Shown: positions 1 to 7,830, counted from the first letter of the stretch. The stretch: 11,426 nucleotides of DNA from Ignavibacteria bacterium (GCA_029863735.1 JAOTUT010000027.1:1-11426), one strand, 5' to 3'. Numbers and translations are program-made. Notes: generated by a model from the letters alone, not told the origin.

Positions 1-281
1 TCTTCTGCAAATTTTATATCATTACTTATACTTCCAGTACTGGTCTCAATTACGGCAATTTGAGGATTAAATTTAGTGAGCCTATTCATCGTTTCTTCAA
101 CAGAAATTGCTTCGGCAGGTGAATCAATAAGAATAATGCTATGACCATTTTTTTCAGCAACTCCTGCAGCAAGCGCCAGCCAGATCGGATAATAAACTGT
201 TCCGCTTTTTGTGACTGCCGGACTTCTCGATCCCCTGGAATATTTAGGGAAAAATGGGGGATTTATGAAGGCTATATTCAT
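1..281 (-). CDS. Cobalamin-binding radical SAM protein, N-terminal part (runs off left edge)
   Basis: Reading the minus strand from ATG at 279-281 gives 93 codons open to the window edge. The first 30 residues contain NPPFFPKYSRGSRSPAVTKS followed by GTVYYPIWLALAAGVAEKNG and LIDSP, which I recognise as the start of B12-binding-domain radical SAM proteins, where a Rossmann-like cobalamin domain precedes the CxxxCxxC radical SAM domain. Only the start of the B12 domain is present; the iron-sulfur cysteines would lie outside the window, so the catalytic part is not seen. A GGAG at 291-294 lies 9 nt before the ATG and supports this start. The gene follows the polysaccharide operon in the same direction but beyond a terminator-like hairpin, so it may be a separate unit. 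Such enzymes perform radical methylations or other carbon-centred modifications; the substrate cannot be told here. Confidence 0.75.
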   Translation of the reverse strand, partial: MNIAFINPPFFPKYSRGSRSPAVTKSGTVYYPIWLALAAGVAEKNGHSIILIDSPAEAISVEETMNRLTKFNPQIAVIETSTGSISNDIKFAE

Positions 282-328
282 TAACTAATTCTCCGATTAT
301 TATCTTGTAATTTTGTCATTTAGGGGAC

Positions 329-347
329 GAAGATAAGGTAAATCTTC
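329..347. repeat. Small inverted repeat between the operon terminator and the radical SAM gene
   Basis: GAAGAT (329-334) and ATCTTC (342-347) form a perfect 6-bp inverted repeat around a 7-nt spacer. It lies between the U tract of the upstream terminator and the ATG at 281, where a promoter for the radical SAM gene would be expected. No T run follows on either strand, so it is not a terminator. It could be an operator half-site pair or chance in AT-rich DNA. I could not identify a convincing -35/-10 pair next to it. Confidence 0.2.
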
Positions 348-363
348 TAAAACCAAAACACTG

Positions 364-391
364 AAAAAAAAGTCCTTGTATTATATAAGGA
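364..391 (-). terminator. Rho-independent terminator after the glycosyltransferase gene
   Basis: On the minus strand, just past the TGA of the gene ending at 397, the sequence TCCTT (391-387) pairs with AAGGA (377-373) across a 9-nt loop. One C then precedes eight consecutive T residues (371-364). The 5-bp stem is short but the U tract is long and immediately follows it. It would end the polysaccharide operon before the radical SAM gene. Confidence 0.5.
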
Positions 392-396
392 TTGAT

Positions 397-1398
397 TCAT
401 CCTCTTCCCCGCCAATCAAAATTTTTCTTCGACACCAGTGACAATATTTCTTTTATGTAACTCCTTTCAATAGTACTTAAACTCTTTGTCTCTCCGTTTA
501 GAAATATTGAATTTATATAATTGGATAACAGTCTTAAAGTGAAACCTTGCAAAACGATGGTTCTTAAAGCAAATAGCTTTGTTGAACTATAATGCTTTTG
601 AAAGAAATAAAACATTCCTCTATAACGCTCTACTAAGAGATGGTTAATCTTTTGCTTCTGTACACGCTGTTTTGTTGAATGGCCAAATAAGTGAATAATA
701 CTTGACCCAAACAAAAAAACAGATTTATATCCTGCTTTTTTAAACCGTAGACTCCATTCAACCTCTTCGTTATAAAGAAAGAAGGCTTCATCAAGTAGTC
801 CGACTTTATCAATTGCTTCTCTTTTAACCATCATACAAGCACCTGTTACGTGATCAACTTCTTTACTGCTGTTATGATCCCAATAGCTTTCTAAAGATTT
901 TAGCTTAAAAATTTTCTTAAAGGTATCAGCTATTCTACTGTCATAGCCAACAATATTTTTAATAAACTCATTTGCGTGAACGAATTCTTTTAACAGTGAT
1001 GGAAATGAATGCGTGGATCTTTCTATCTCACCATCGGCATTAAAAATTTTACAACCGCCAATTCCTACATCTTTATGATCTTCTAAATATTTAATCATTG
1101 GATGAAAAGAATTTTCATTTACAATTGTATCGGGATTAAGCAGTAGAATGTATTTTCCCTTTGATTTTTTGATACCGATATTATTAGCTGCAGCGAAGCC
1201 AATATTTTTTTCATTGTAAATGAATGTGAACTGTGGGAATGAAGATTCCAATTCTTTTATTTTTTCAGTGGAAGCATTGTCTATAATCAGAACTTCAGGA
1301 TTTATTATTTCACAATGATTTTTGATAGATGATAAACAATTGAGAAGAACTCTTTTCGAATTGTAATTTACTATTATTATAGAAAGGATTTTATCCAA
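397..1398 (-). CDS. Glycosyltransferase family 2, rhamnosyltransferase-like
   Basis: A 333-residue GT-A fold glycosyltransferase. The N-terminus LSIIIVNYNS (5-14) is the nucleotide-binding strand. LLIID-like VLIIDNAS is at 36-43, GFAAANNIGI at 67-76, and LLLNPDT at 85-91, where NPD replaces the DXD metal site as usual for WbbL-like enzymes. TGACMMVKREA (185-195) and LLDEAFFLYNEEVEW (201-215) form the acceptor and catalytic-base region. It should transfer a sugar, possibly rhamnose, from a nucleotide donor to a lipid-linked oligosaccharide on the cytoplasmic face; the sugar is inferred, not shown. No strong membrane segment is seen. The start is TTG at 1398; an in-frame TAA lies two codons farther upstream, so no longer ATG form exists, and the nearest purine-rich stretch (GGAAAG) is rather far, suggesting weak initiation. 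It is the last gene of the operon, 31 nt after the methyltransferase gene, and is followed by the terminator at 364-391. Confidence 0.88.
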   Translation of the reverse strand: MDKILSIIIVNYNSKRVLLNCLSSIKNHCEIINPEVLIIDNASTEKIKELESSFPQFTFIYNEKNIGFAAANNIGIKKSKGKYILLLNPDTIVNENSFHPMIKYLEDHKDVGIGGCKIFNADGEIERSTHSFPSLLKEFVHANEFIKNIVGYDSRIADTFKKIFKLKSLESYWDHNSSKEVDHVTGACMMVKREAIDKVGLLDEAFFLYNEEVEWSLRFKKAGYKSVFLFGSSIIHLFGHSTKQRVQKQKINHLLVERYRGMFYFFQKHYSSTKLFALRTIVLQGFTLRLLSNYINSIFLNGETKSLSTIERSYIKEILSLVSKKNFDWRGRG

Positions 1399-1429
1399 AG
1401 TTGCTTTAATTCACTTTCCAATAATTCTA

Positions 1430-2395
1430 CTAATTTATATTCTCCAGATAAAAACACGCACTATCACCCTTACCTTTCTTATTCAGTTCTTCTGCCTCAT
1501 TTTCAAATTTTCTAATTTCATCTTTACTAAAGATTGCTTTCTTATTATTTAAAAAGTGAGAACGAGGATGCATTAAAGGAATATTCATTTTATATTGTTC
1601 ACTCCCCCAGAATTGAAATGCCGTGGAATCATAAATGATTTTATTAATTCTAAATCCAAACCTTCCAGCTAAATGTTTAATGCTCTTAACAGTATGAAGG
1701 AAAAAATGACGAGGTGGATCTAATTGAACCCAATTGGTTTTATAAATTTCCCATGCATAACTATCAATTACCGGAATCCGAATAATCACTTTTCCATTCT
1801 TCTTAACTATGTTTTTTAAGATATCAAAGGTTTCAGCTGGATTTTTCAGATGTTCAAAAACATGATGAAACATCACCCAGTCAAATGATAAATTATTTAA
1901 TTGTGATAATTCCTGCTTTAATATTTTTAGATCCTTGTTATATGTTATATCCTTTTCTAAAAACGGATCAATTCCCAACAGATTATTAAATCCAACATTT
2001 TGTAATTTTAGTAATAATTCCCCTTTTCCTGCACCTACGTCTAAAATAAAATCGTTTTTACTAAAATTGGCTTCTGAAAACCAGGTATGAAAATCAGGAT
2101 AACCATACAAACTAGATAGTATTTTGCCTAATATACCTTTGCCTGTAAAAGCAAAGAGATCTCTCTTCTTTAGTAGATATTTTTTTAAACCTGAATTATT
2201 TGGAGAGAAAAAGGATACATAATTATATGGATAATATTTCCCTATATTTTCCGGAATTCTTTTAATCTGAAGACACCCACAGTTGGAGCATTTAAAATAT
2301 TCAAACTCATCCAGCCAGCCGAACATCATTTCTTTTAGTATATACTCCTCAGTATTATCTTCTTTGTTACAAATTCTGCAAGTGTTATTATCCAT
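1430..2395 (-). CDS. Class I SAM-dependent methyltransferase with N-terminal Cys-cluster (zinc-ribbon-like)
   Basis: 321 residues. The N-terminus carries C6xxC9 and C36xxC39 (plus C41) about 26 residues apart, the layout of a small zinc-binding module. The methyltransferase domain follows: motif I ILDVGAGKGELLLKL at 117-131 for SAM binding, acidic motif II LLGIDP at 139-144, then FHHVFEHLKNP (176-186) and GKVIIRIPV (201-209), typical of the Methyltransf_23/UbiE-like class. PPRHFFLHT at 227-235 is common in polysaccharide-locus members. Members with an N-terminal zinc module include C-methyltransferases of deoxysugars, but O-methylation of a sugar is equally possible; the substrate is not readable. 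The ATG at 2395 overlaps the end of the upstream glycosyltransferase gene by 8 nt (2388-2395), suggesting translational coupling. Its position between two glycosyltransferase genes points to glycan decoration. Confidence 0.85.
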   Translation of the reverse strand: MDNNTCRICNKEDNTEEYILKEMMFGWLDEFEYFKCSNCGCLQIKRIPENIGKYYPYNYVSFFSPNNSGLKKYLLKKRDLFAFTGKGILGKILSSLYGYPDFHTWFSEANFSKNDFILDVGAGKGELLLKLQNVGFNNLLGIDPFLEKDITYNKDLKILKQELSQLNNLSFDWVMFHHVFEHLKNPAETFDILKNIVKKNGKVIIRIPVIDSYAWEIYKTNWVQLDPPRHFFLHTVKSIKHLAGRFGFRINKIIYDSTAFQFWGSEQYKMNIPLMHPRSHFLNNKKAIFSKDEIRKFENEAEELNKKGKGDSACFYLENIN

Positions 2396-3287
2396 TTAAT
2401 AAATCCAAATTAATCTCTCCGAAAATTCCTTCTTTATAATTTAAAACTCCCATTTTAGCAGCATTATAAAGTTTCCTATTCTTAAAAAACCAGAATATCA
2501 TTTTTAAATTAATTACAATTAAAAAGTATATTCGGGCAATTTTTGGAAACGATTTTTCAATTAATAAATTTCTATTCCTCACAGCATAATACAAAGTTTG
2601 CTCTTTTAATTGTCTCTCTCCACGACACTTATGATAAATAACAGAACTTGGTATATATAATATTTTTAATTTCAGGCGAACTGCGCGGGCACTATATTCA
2701 ATGTCTTCCAGATAAAGAAAAAACTTCTCATCTAATAAACCTAAAATATCAATATCAGAAATGCGAATACAGAGATAACAACCGCTGGCAAAGGTAACAT
2801 ATTCATCTTTATAATGATTTATTTCATCTGCATATTTATTTTCGAAATTATGAATTGCCAAGCCTCTCCATCTTATCAATTTCCCACCAGCATACCAGAT
2901 TTTATTCTTATCAGGATAATATCGAATTTGCCCCGTTCCTAATGTTGCTTCTTTATGAATATCCATTTTTTCAATTAAAACTGAGATGGCATCTTTTTCA
3001 ATTAGAGTGTCGTTATTAAGAAGAATTACATATTCAAAATGATGGTGTAACGCGTATGAAATGCCAATATTATTTCCACCGCTAAAACCTTTATTTTGAT
3101 TTTGTTTTAGTATTTTTATATCCGGAAATAATCTTTGCAGTTGAAAAAATGAATCATTTTCTGAATCATTTTCAATAATTAAAATATTCGAGATTTCGAT
3201 TCCAGCATTTTTTAGTGAATCAACACATTCGGATGTATCTACCCAATTATTATAATTAACTAAAACAATAAGAAATTTTAAATTCAT
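2388..3287 (-). CDS. Glycosyltransferase family 2
   Basis: 299 residues with GT2 hallmarks: IVLVNYNNW (7-15), ILIIENDS (35-42), NKGFSGGNNIGI (65-76), YVILLNNDT (86-94) with NND in the DXD position, TFASGCYLCIR (165-175) and LLDEKFFLYLEDIEYSARA (184-202) with the ED pair expected near the catalytic base. It would add a sugar to the growing lipid-linked repeat unit at the inner face of the plasma membrane. A hydrophobic stretch around 250-268 (IYFLIVINLKMIFWFF) may be a peripheral or membrane-contacting helix, seen in many of these enzymes after the catalytic domain. ATG start at 3287, 34 nt after the flippase stop; no clear Shine-Dalgarno site. It differs clearly in sequence from the other GT2 in the operon, so the two likely make different linkages. 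Donor sugar unknown. Confidence 0.87.
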   Translation of the reverse strand: MNLKFLIVLVNYNNWVDTSECVDSLKNAGIEISNILIIENDSENDSFFQLQRLFPDIKILKQNQNKGFSGGNNIGISYALHHHFEYVILLNNDTLIEKDAISVLIEKMDIHKEATLGTGQIRYYPDKNKIWYAGGKLIRWRGLAIHNFENKYADEINHYKDEYVTFASGCYLCIRISDIDILGLLDEKFFLYLEDIEYSARAVRLKLKILYIPSSVIYHKCRGERQLKEQTLYYAVRNRNLLIEKSFPKIARIYFLIVINLKMIFWFFKNRKLYNAAKMGVLNYKEGIFGEINLDLLNG

Positions 3288-3321
3288 TTAGAATTCTGGA
3301 CTAAAGGAAACGTAAGTAAAA

Positions 3322-4737
3322 TCATGACGCCTTTAATTTGCTACTAATGAAATTTTTCTCTTCATCGACGAGTAAATAATTCCAAACAATTAAAATAAAG
3401 ACTGTATAAAATATTATTATAGAAATAACTCTAGCATATAGATTTTCAATGAAAAATGGGAAGGATAATGCAAAGATAGAAAAACCGATTAGTACATTAA
3501 TTAAATAATCGAATTTATAATTTAAAAATCTCTTTGAAATAAAAAATAGTATTACAGCATCAATAATAATTCTAAATAACCATACTATAGCAACCCCATT
3601 TATTCCATAATTTTTAGTCACTATAAATAATAGAGATACAAATACAGGTAGTTCAAATAGTTGTAATTTACCTACTATATCCGGTCTGCCAATACCTTGC
3701 AATAAAGAGAAGGGCAAATGAGCCAGGCTATTTACTAAAACACCCACACATAAAATTCTTAATACAAAAGAACTTTCGATTACAAAATTTTTCCCCAGCC
3801 ATATATTTAGTCCTTCGGGAGTAAAAAACATTATCAATAAAACTATTGGGAAAATAATTACAAAACTATATTTAACCCCTCTGTTAAATAGCTTTTCAGA
3901 AAAAGTACGATCACTGTGATATGTGGCTGAAAAGGCTGGAAATAATACACCAATTATTGCTGCGGGTATTAATAATAATTTTGTCATTACTTCATACGGA
4001 GTAGCATAATATGTTATAGCTTCGGCAGAAATTAATATCCCAATTAAAAACCTATCTAAGTAAATAATTAATGGTCCTGCCAAATTTGAAACGGTCATCC
4101 AGCTACTTAATTTAATAATAGGTTTTACTAAGGATAAATCGAATTTAATCTTTGTTTTTAAATTATCAACAAGCTTAAAGCATTGAATTAAATAAAGAAA
4201 AAAAATGATGATTCTTGTTAACGTAAGGAAAGCTACTATCCAAACTAAACTAGTTGTAAATATTAGACATAATACAGGAACAAGGAAAGTCAATACCCCA
4301 AGAATAATTCTGATAATACTTATTGCAGCAAACTTTTGGTAAGCTTCTAATGTTCCTCTTAAACCTGCTGTAATAGTAACGACGGGAATGGATAATGCCA
4401 AAATATAAAAAGCCTGTAAGACTTCTTTCTGCAAATCTTTCGAGATATTGAAAAGATGGTAAACCAAATAATGATTTAATAATACCAATCCTATAGTTGC
4501 TATTAAGCTTATACAAATAATTAGGAAAAATGATGTCCAGAATATTCCAGGAATTTCTTCGGATTGATTTAAGCCAATTTTCTCTGCAATAATTTTTGTT
4601 AATGATCTGGCAATTCCAAAATCGAAGAAACTAAAGTAACCTATCACAATCCAAGCTAAGGTGAGAATTCCAAATCTTTCGTCCCCTAATCCTTTTATTA
4701 ACGGTGGAATGAGTACAATGGCAAATAGAAGGGGCAA
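3322..4737 (-). CDS. Wzx-like polysaccharide flippase (MATE/MOP superfamily); true start probably upstream
   Basis: 471 residues from the TTG at 4737, almost entirely hydrophobic helices with short loops, consistent with the 12-14 membrane segments of the polysaccharide transporter (PST) branch of MOP exporters. The early segment IPPLIKGLGDERFGILTLAW followed by FSFFDFGIARSLTK is a strong family signature. It should flip lipid-linked repeat units from the cytoplasmic to the periplasmic leaflet. The frame stays open upstream to a TAA at 4813-4815, and the extra residues (...SVAKNTIYNLLGYG before LPLLFAIVL) look like the usual N-terminus of this family. No ATG, GTG or TTG occurs there; an ATT at 4807-4809 with AGG 8 nt ahead would give 495 residues. 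The TTG at 4737 also has an AGG 7 nt upstream, so the canonical start is kept here with caution. Neighbours are the Wzy-like gene upstream and a GT2 downstream. Confidence 0.87.
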   Translation of the reverse strand: MPLLFAIVLIPPLIKGLGDERFGILTLAWIVIGYFSFFDFGIARSLTKIIAEKIGLNQSEEIPGIFWTSFFLIICISLIATIGLVLLNHYLVYHLFNISKDLQKEVLQAFYILALSIPVVTITAGLRGTLEAYQKFAAISIIRIILGVLTFLVPVLCLIFTTSLVWIVAFLTLTRIIIFFLYLIQCFKLVDNLKTKIKFDLSLVKPIIKLSSWMTVSNLAGPLIIYLDRFLIGILISAEAITYYATPYEVMTKLLLIPAAIIGVLFPAFSATYHSDRTFSEKLFNRGVKYSFVIIFPIVLLIMFFTPEGLNIWLGKNFVIESSFVLRILCVGVLVNSLAHLPFSLLQGIGRPDIVGKLQLFELPVFVSLLFIVTKNYGINGVAIVWLFRIIIDAVILFFISKRFLNYKFDYLINVLIGFSIFALSFPFFIENLYARVISIIIFYTVFILIVWNYLLVDEEKNFISSKLKAS

Positions 4738-4846
4738 TCCATAGCCTAATAAATTATAGATTGTGTTTTTGGCTACAGACGTTCCGCTGTAGATACTCTT
4801 AATTATAATGTTTTATACCTGTCCAATTAATTTTAACGTAGTTTTT

Positions 4847-6202
4847 CTAACTTGAAAATTTTAACAGATGCAATTTGGTGTATATCCCGGCTATCGTCCA
4901 AAACATTATTGAAAAATGTAATCCCTCCAAAGTAGGTTCTAATAAAGCATGAATAAAACCCCCGATCACAGCCGAGAGGAAACACCATCTTAAAATTTTT
5001 AATGATTGATCCGTTTCTTTTCTGTAATCAGAATAAACTACCTTTAGTAAGGTTCCTAATATTAAAAAGTAGAAAATGGCACCGAATATACCTATCTCAC
5101 CTAACATTCCTAAAACTATATTATGAGCTGATGGCGAAGCATCGGCGGCTAAAATAAATGTTGCATAAAAACTTAAATTACCAAACCCAACACCTGTTAC
5201 AGGATGTTTAAGAAAGGCATTCCAAACATCCTCATAATAATTAACCCTAGAATAGAAAGAAGAGCTCGTATCAAGAGAGGAAATTCTATCAACTAAGACC
5301 AATGTAAGCGGATTACTTAATAATACAATTGCAATTATTAATAATATTGCCAAAAATGGTATTAAAGTTCTGGTCTTTAAAACTTTTGAAAACAATATAA
5401 CCAGAGTAATTAATAGAGCAAGTACACCACCTCTAGATAAAGTTAAAGTAAGCGCAAAGGACATTAATACCAAAGCACCCGTCATTACAATTTTAATACC
5501 CTTTGATTTTGAATAAAGTAAATAACCAATTGTAACTGGTATTATAATTACAAAAAAAGCAGCCAAATAATTAGATCGGCCCCAACCTAGTGTAAGCAGA
5601 TTTTTCTTTAAAAATAATCCCACTATCCCAGTTGTTAAACCACCTAAATCATATAACACTTTTATTTCTAGTAAAGATAAAATAACACCCCAAATTATTA
5701 CACTTATAATTACTGATTTTACATGAGATTCTTTCTTAATAGCATAATAAGTAACGCAAAACGCAAAAAATCCTGCAAAATAATTCTTCCAATATGTAAG
5801 TACCCTCAACTGATCAATTGATGTTAAGAACCCAATAATAAGACCCCAAATTAAAAAAGGAATCCATATGTAAATAAAATTAGGAATCTCGAACTTTTTA
5901 TCTAAGTTAAACAGAAATTTAATGATGAATAAACCCAATAGGATTATAAAACAAACTTCAATAATTGATACACTAGGTCCTACAGAACTATTTTGTTGAG
6001 GCCTAAATGTATCTGCTAATATTGAAAATATTAAGATATGTACTGCTATAATTGGAGAATTAAAAATAAAATAAATACTAATAAGTAATATTATTAAAGA
6101 TAAGAATAATAGAAATGGTACAGCATCAGATGCGGCAAATAAGAATAATAAAAAAAATTCAATAAGTAAAAGAAACTTTAGCTTATATAATTCAGCAACC
6201 AT
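4847..6202 (-). CDS. O-antigen ligase/polymerase family membrane protein (Wzy/WaaL-like)
   Basis: 451 residues, polytopic inner-membrane protein with about 10-12 hydrophobic segments. It shows the Wzy_C (O-antigen ligase) pattern: GWGRSNYLAAFFVIIIPV at 206-223, TLSRGG at 254-259, then a periplasmic loop with SRVNYYEDVWNAFLKHPVTG (318-337) and VGFGN (338-342), and SAHNIVLGMLGEIGIFGAIF at 358-377. The conserved arginines in the SRGG and SRV regions and the H of SAHN are those linked to undecaprenyl-diphosphate glycan binding in this family. It would polymerise repeat units or transfer the chain to an acceptor on the periplasmic side; sequence alone does not separate polymerase from ligase, but the place between Wzz-like and Wzx-like genes favours polymerase. 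ATG at 6202 is 23 nt after the Wzz-like stop; the ribosome binding site is weak. Confidence 0.85.
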   Translation of the reverse strand: MVAELYKLKFLLLIEFFLLFLFAASDAVPFLLFLSLIILLISIYFIFNSPIIAVHILIFSILADTFRPQQNSSVGPSVSIIEVCFIILLGLFIIKFLFNLDKKFEIPNFIYIWIPFLIWGLIIGFLTSIDQLRVLTYWKNYFAGFFAFCVTYYAIKKESHVKSVIISVIIWGVILSLLEIKVLYDLGGLTTGIVGLFLKKNLLTLGWGRSNYLAAFFVIIIPVTIGYLLYSKSKGIKIVMTGALVLMSFALTLTLSRGGVLALLITLVILFSKVLKTRTLIPFLAILLIIAIVLLSNPLTLVLVDRISSLDTSSSFYSRVNYYEDVWNAFLKHPVTGVGFGNLSFYATFILAADASPSAHNIVLGMLGEIGIFGAIFYFLILGTLLKVVYSDYRKETDQSLKILRWCFLSAVIGGFIHALLEPTLEGLHFSIMFWTIAGIYTKLHLLKFSS

Positions 6203-6225
6203 AATTTAAATCTTAAAATTAGCTG

Positions 6226-7461
6226 TTACTTTTTTCTAAAAGGGATTGATTTTTTAAGTGGGTCTATTATACCTTCTCGTATTTTTTTATATCTATTCTC
6301 ATCCTTCTGTATTGAGTGATATGAATCCTTAATAAGAACATATCCAGCTGAAAAGAAAAAGGAAAGTAAAAATGCACCAATAACAATTAAAGATCGTTTG
6401 GGGAAAGATTTTTTTTCAGGTGGTATGGCTTGATCAACAACTAGAACTACAGGAATGTCTTTTTGTTCTTCAATTTTAGCCTGTTCATAAATAGGATAAA
6501 TAAATTCTAATATCTTGGTCTGGATTTCATAATTTCTCATTAATCTGATATATAGCATACCCGTTTCCGGTATATTCTCAAACGGAACGAAGATATTCAA
6601 AGAGGACTTAAGATTTTTATCTTCACCAAATTTTAATTTGGCCAATTGATTCGTAAGTTTTTTTACTGTCATTTCATTTTGTTGAACTAATGGATGGTCG
6701 ACACCATAATTTTTAATCAATATTTCATGTTCCAGTTTAGCTATTTCCAGCTGAGCTTTAGCCCCAGCAGCAACTTCTATTGCAGCCCTCACTTGCTCTT
6801 CCAATTCAAGAACATTATAGTTTTTGCTAAAACTCTCCAAACTATCTTCGATTGCCAAAATATCATTTTGAGCCTGAAAGAATCGTTTTTCTATAAATTC
6901 TCTGTTATTACGTGATTCTGTTACACTTAGGTCTGTACTCATTTCATTTAATATTTGTACATAATAGTTAGCCATTTCAGCAGCTCTTTCAGGGATTTCG
7001 TCAGTAACAGAAATTACAATATTACCTTCGTCTTCAATATTAAAATCAACAAAGTTACTTAATGCTTTTATTACATATTCATAAGGTTTATCTTCATCTA
7101 TTTCATAGACTTCCCGCAAATTAAATTTCTTAATTACTTTTTCCGATGCTGTTCTACTTTGTAAGATAACTAAAAAATTATACGCTTCATCTGATACGGC
7201 ACCCAATCTGCCGCCAAGTGTCCTTGATAGATCCTTTATTGTATTTGAAAATCCACCTATATCACCAAATAATCCGCCCTTCTTCTTTGGTGAAATGAAA
7301 GAAGTTGTGGCAGTATATTCTTTTGGTATTAGTAAACTCATTATTAGCGCAGCAATCGTAACAATTAAGACATTTATAAAAATAAGTTTTCTATACTTTA
7401 CAAGAACTATTAATAAGTCTTCAAGTTTTTTAGAATTATCTTTTTTGGGTAAGTCAGACAT
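6226..7461 (-). CDS. Chain-length determinant (Wzz/GNVR-type polysaccharide co-polymerase)
   Basis: 411 residues with the polysaccharide co-polymerase layout. A short cytoplasmic N-terminus is followed by a first membrane helix (about 26-46) running into IPKEYTATTSF, the usual Wzz domain entry. A glycine-rich loop GGLFGDIGGFSNTIKDLSRT lies at 62-81. A long charged helical, likely coiled-coil, periplasmic region spans about 185-280. The proline-rich GNVR motif AIPPEKKSFPKRSLIVI (345-361) leads into the second helix (about 357-377). The C-terminal cytoplasmic tail is about 35 residues and carries no Walker motifs, so there is no fused tyrosine kinase. It sets the chain length made by the Wzy-like protein. 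ATG at 7461 is preceded by GGTGGA about 8 nt away, and a TGA two codons upstream excludes a longer form. It is the first gene of the operon after a 369-nt gap, so the promoter probably lies there. Confidence 0.87.
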   Translation of the reverse strand: MSDLPKKDNSKKLEDLLIVLVKYRKLIFINVLIVTIAALIMSLLIPKEYTATTSFISPKKKGGLFGDIGGFSNTIKDLSRTLGGRLGAVSDEAYNFLVILQSRTASEKVIKKFNLREVYEIDEDKPYEYVIKALSNFVDFNIEDEGNIVISVTDEIPERAAEMANYYVQILNEMSTDLSVTESRNNREFIEKRFFQAQNDILAIEDSLESFSKNYNVLELEEQVRAAIEVAAGAKAQLEIAKLEHEILIKNYGVDHPLVQQNEMTVKKLTNQLAKLKFGEDKNLKSSLNIFVPFENIPETGMLYIRLMRNYEIQTKILEFIYPIYEQAKIEEQKDIPVVLVVDQAIPPEKKSFPKRSLIVIGAFLLSFFFSAGYVLIKDSYHSIQKDENRYKKIREGIIDPLKKSIPFRKK

Positions 7462-7615
7462 TTTTCATTCCACCATTTGATTTAATTTAGAACTTCGTAA
7501 AGTTAATATTTTTATTACAGCTATAGAAGCCCTTTAAAGATTAGACTTTATGCCTTTTTTATTTATTTAAAAACTTTATTTACATGAATAATAAAGAATG
7601 GTCAGAAAAAATATC

Positions 7616-7673
7616 GCAAAATTTTGATCCATAAAGTTGAAATAAAAGTCTTACCATTTAAATCAAAATTTGC
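7616..7673. repeat. Imperfect long-loop inverted repeat in the promoter region of the polysaccharide operon
   Basis: GCAAAATTTTGAT at 7616-7628 is the reverse complement of ATCAAAATTTGC at 7662-7673 except for one missing T. The spacer is 33 nt. The arms include GC and GAT ends rather than A/T alone. It lies about 155-210 nt upstream of the Wzz-like start. It could be paired regulator sites or a leader structure; no T tract follows, so it is not a terminator. Confidence 0.3.
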
Positions 7674-7775
7674 AATTCTGATTACATCAAGGTTTGAGGT
7701 AGAACATTTTAAAATTCCCTAAAAATATTTCAAGGAGATGAGTTAAATACTGAAACGAAAAATAAAATTATTAAA

Positions 7776-7807
7776 CAAATTTCGAACTAATATTTTAGTT
7801 GTATTTG
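7776..7807 (-). terminator. Weak terminator-like hairpin after the secreted-protein cluster
   Basis: AACTAA (7785-7790) pairs with TTAGTT (7795-7800) over a TATT loop. Outer arms CAAAT (7776-7780) and ATTTG (7803-7807) pair across a small internal loop. On the minus strand a T-rich but interrupted stretch follows (about 7775-7752). The stem is AT-rich and weak. It begins 24 nt past the stop at 7831, a sensible place for a terminator. Confidence 0.3.
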
Positions 7808-7830
7808 AAAAAAATTAGTGTATTACAAAA

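Larger units (their letters stand above)
7462..7830. other. 369-nt AT-rich intergenic gap between the two gene clusters
   Basis: No credible gene on either strand. It should hold the end of the secreted-protein cluster and the promoter of the polysaccharide operon, both read on the minus strand. I see two structured parts: a weak terminator-like hairpin near 7776-7807 and an imperfect inverted repeat at 7616-7673. The best sigma-70-like pair I could find on the minus strand is CTGACC, a 17-nt spacer and TAAATA, with the hexamers at about 7598-7603 and 7575-7580. It matches consensus at only about 4/6 and 3/6 positions and I do not claim it. Confidence 0.5.

Noticed and set aside
4250..4516. 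88-codon minus-strand frame inside the flippase gene
   Set aside because: It overlaps a well-supported membrane protein in another frame and has no domain character or start signal of its own.
7501..7570. Possible plus-strand terminator: short A/T stem before a run of six T
   Set aside because: The stem is only about 4 bp (AAAG/CTTT) and no plus-strand gene precedes it.
7584..7634. 16-codon plus-strand ORF MNNKEWSEKISQNFDP in the 369-nt gap, faintly like the start of a methyltransferase
   Set aside because: No ribosome binding site, stops after 16 codons and nothing coding-like continues in any frame; chance is the simplest reading.
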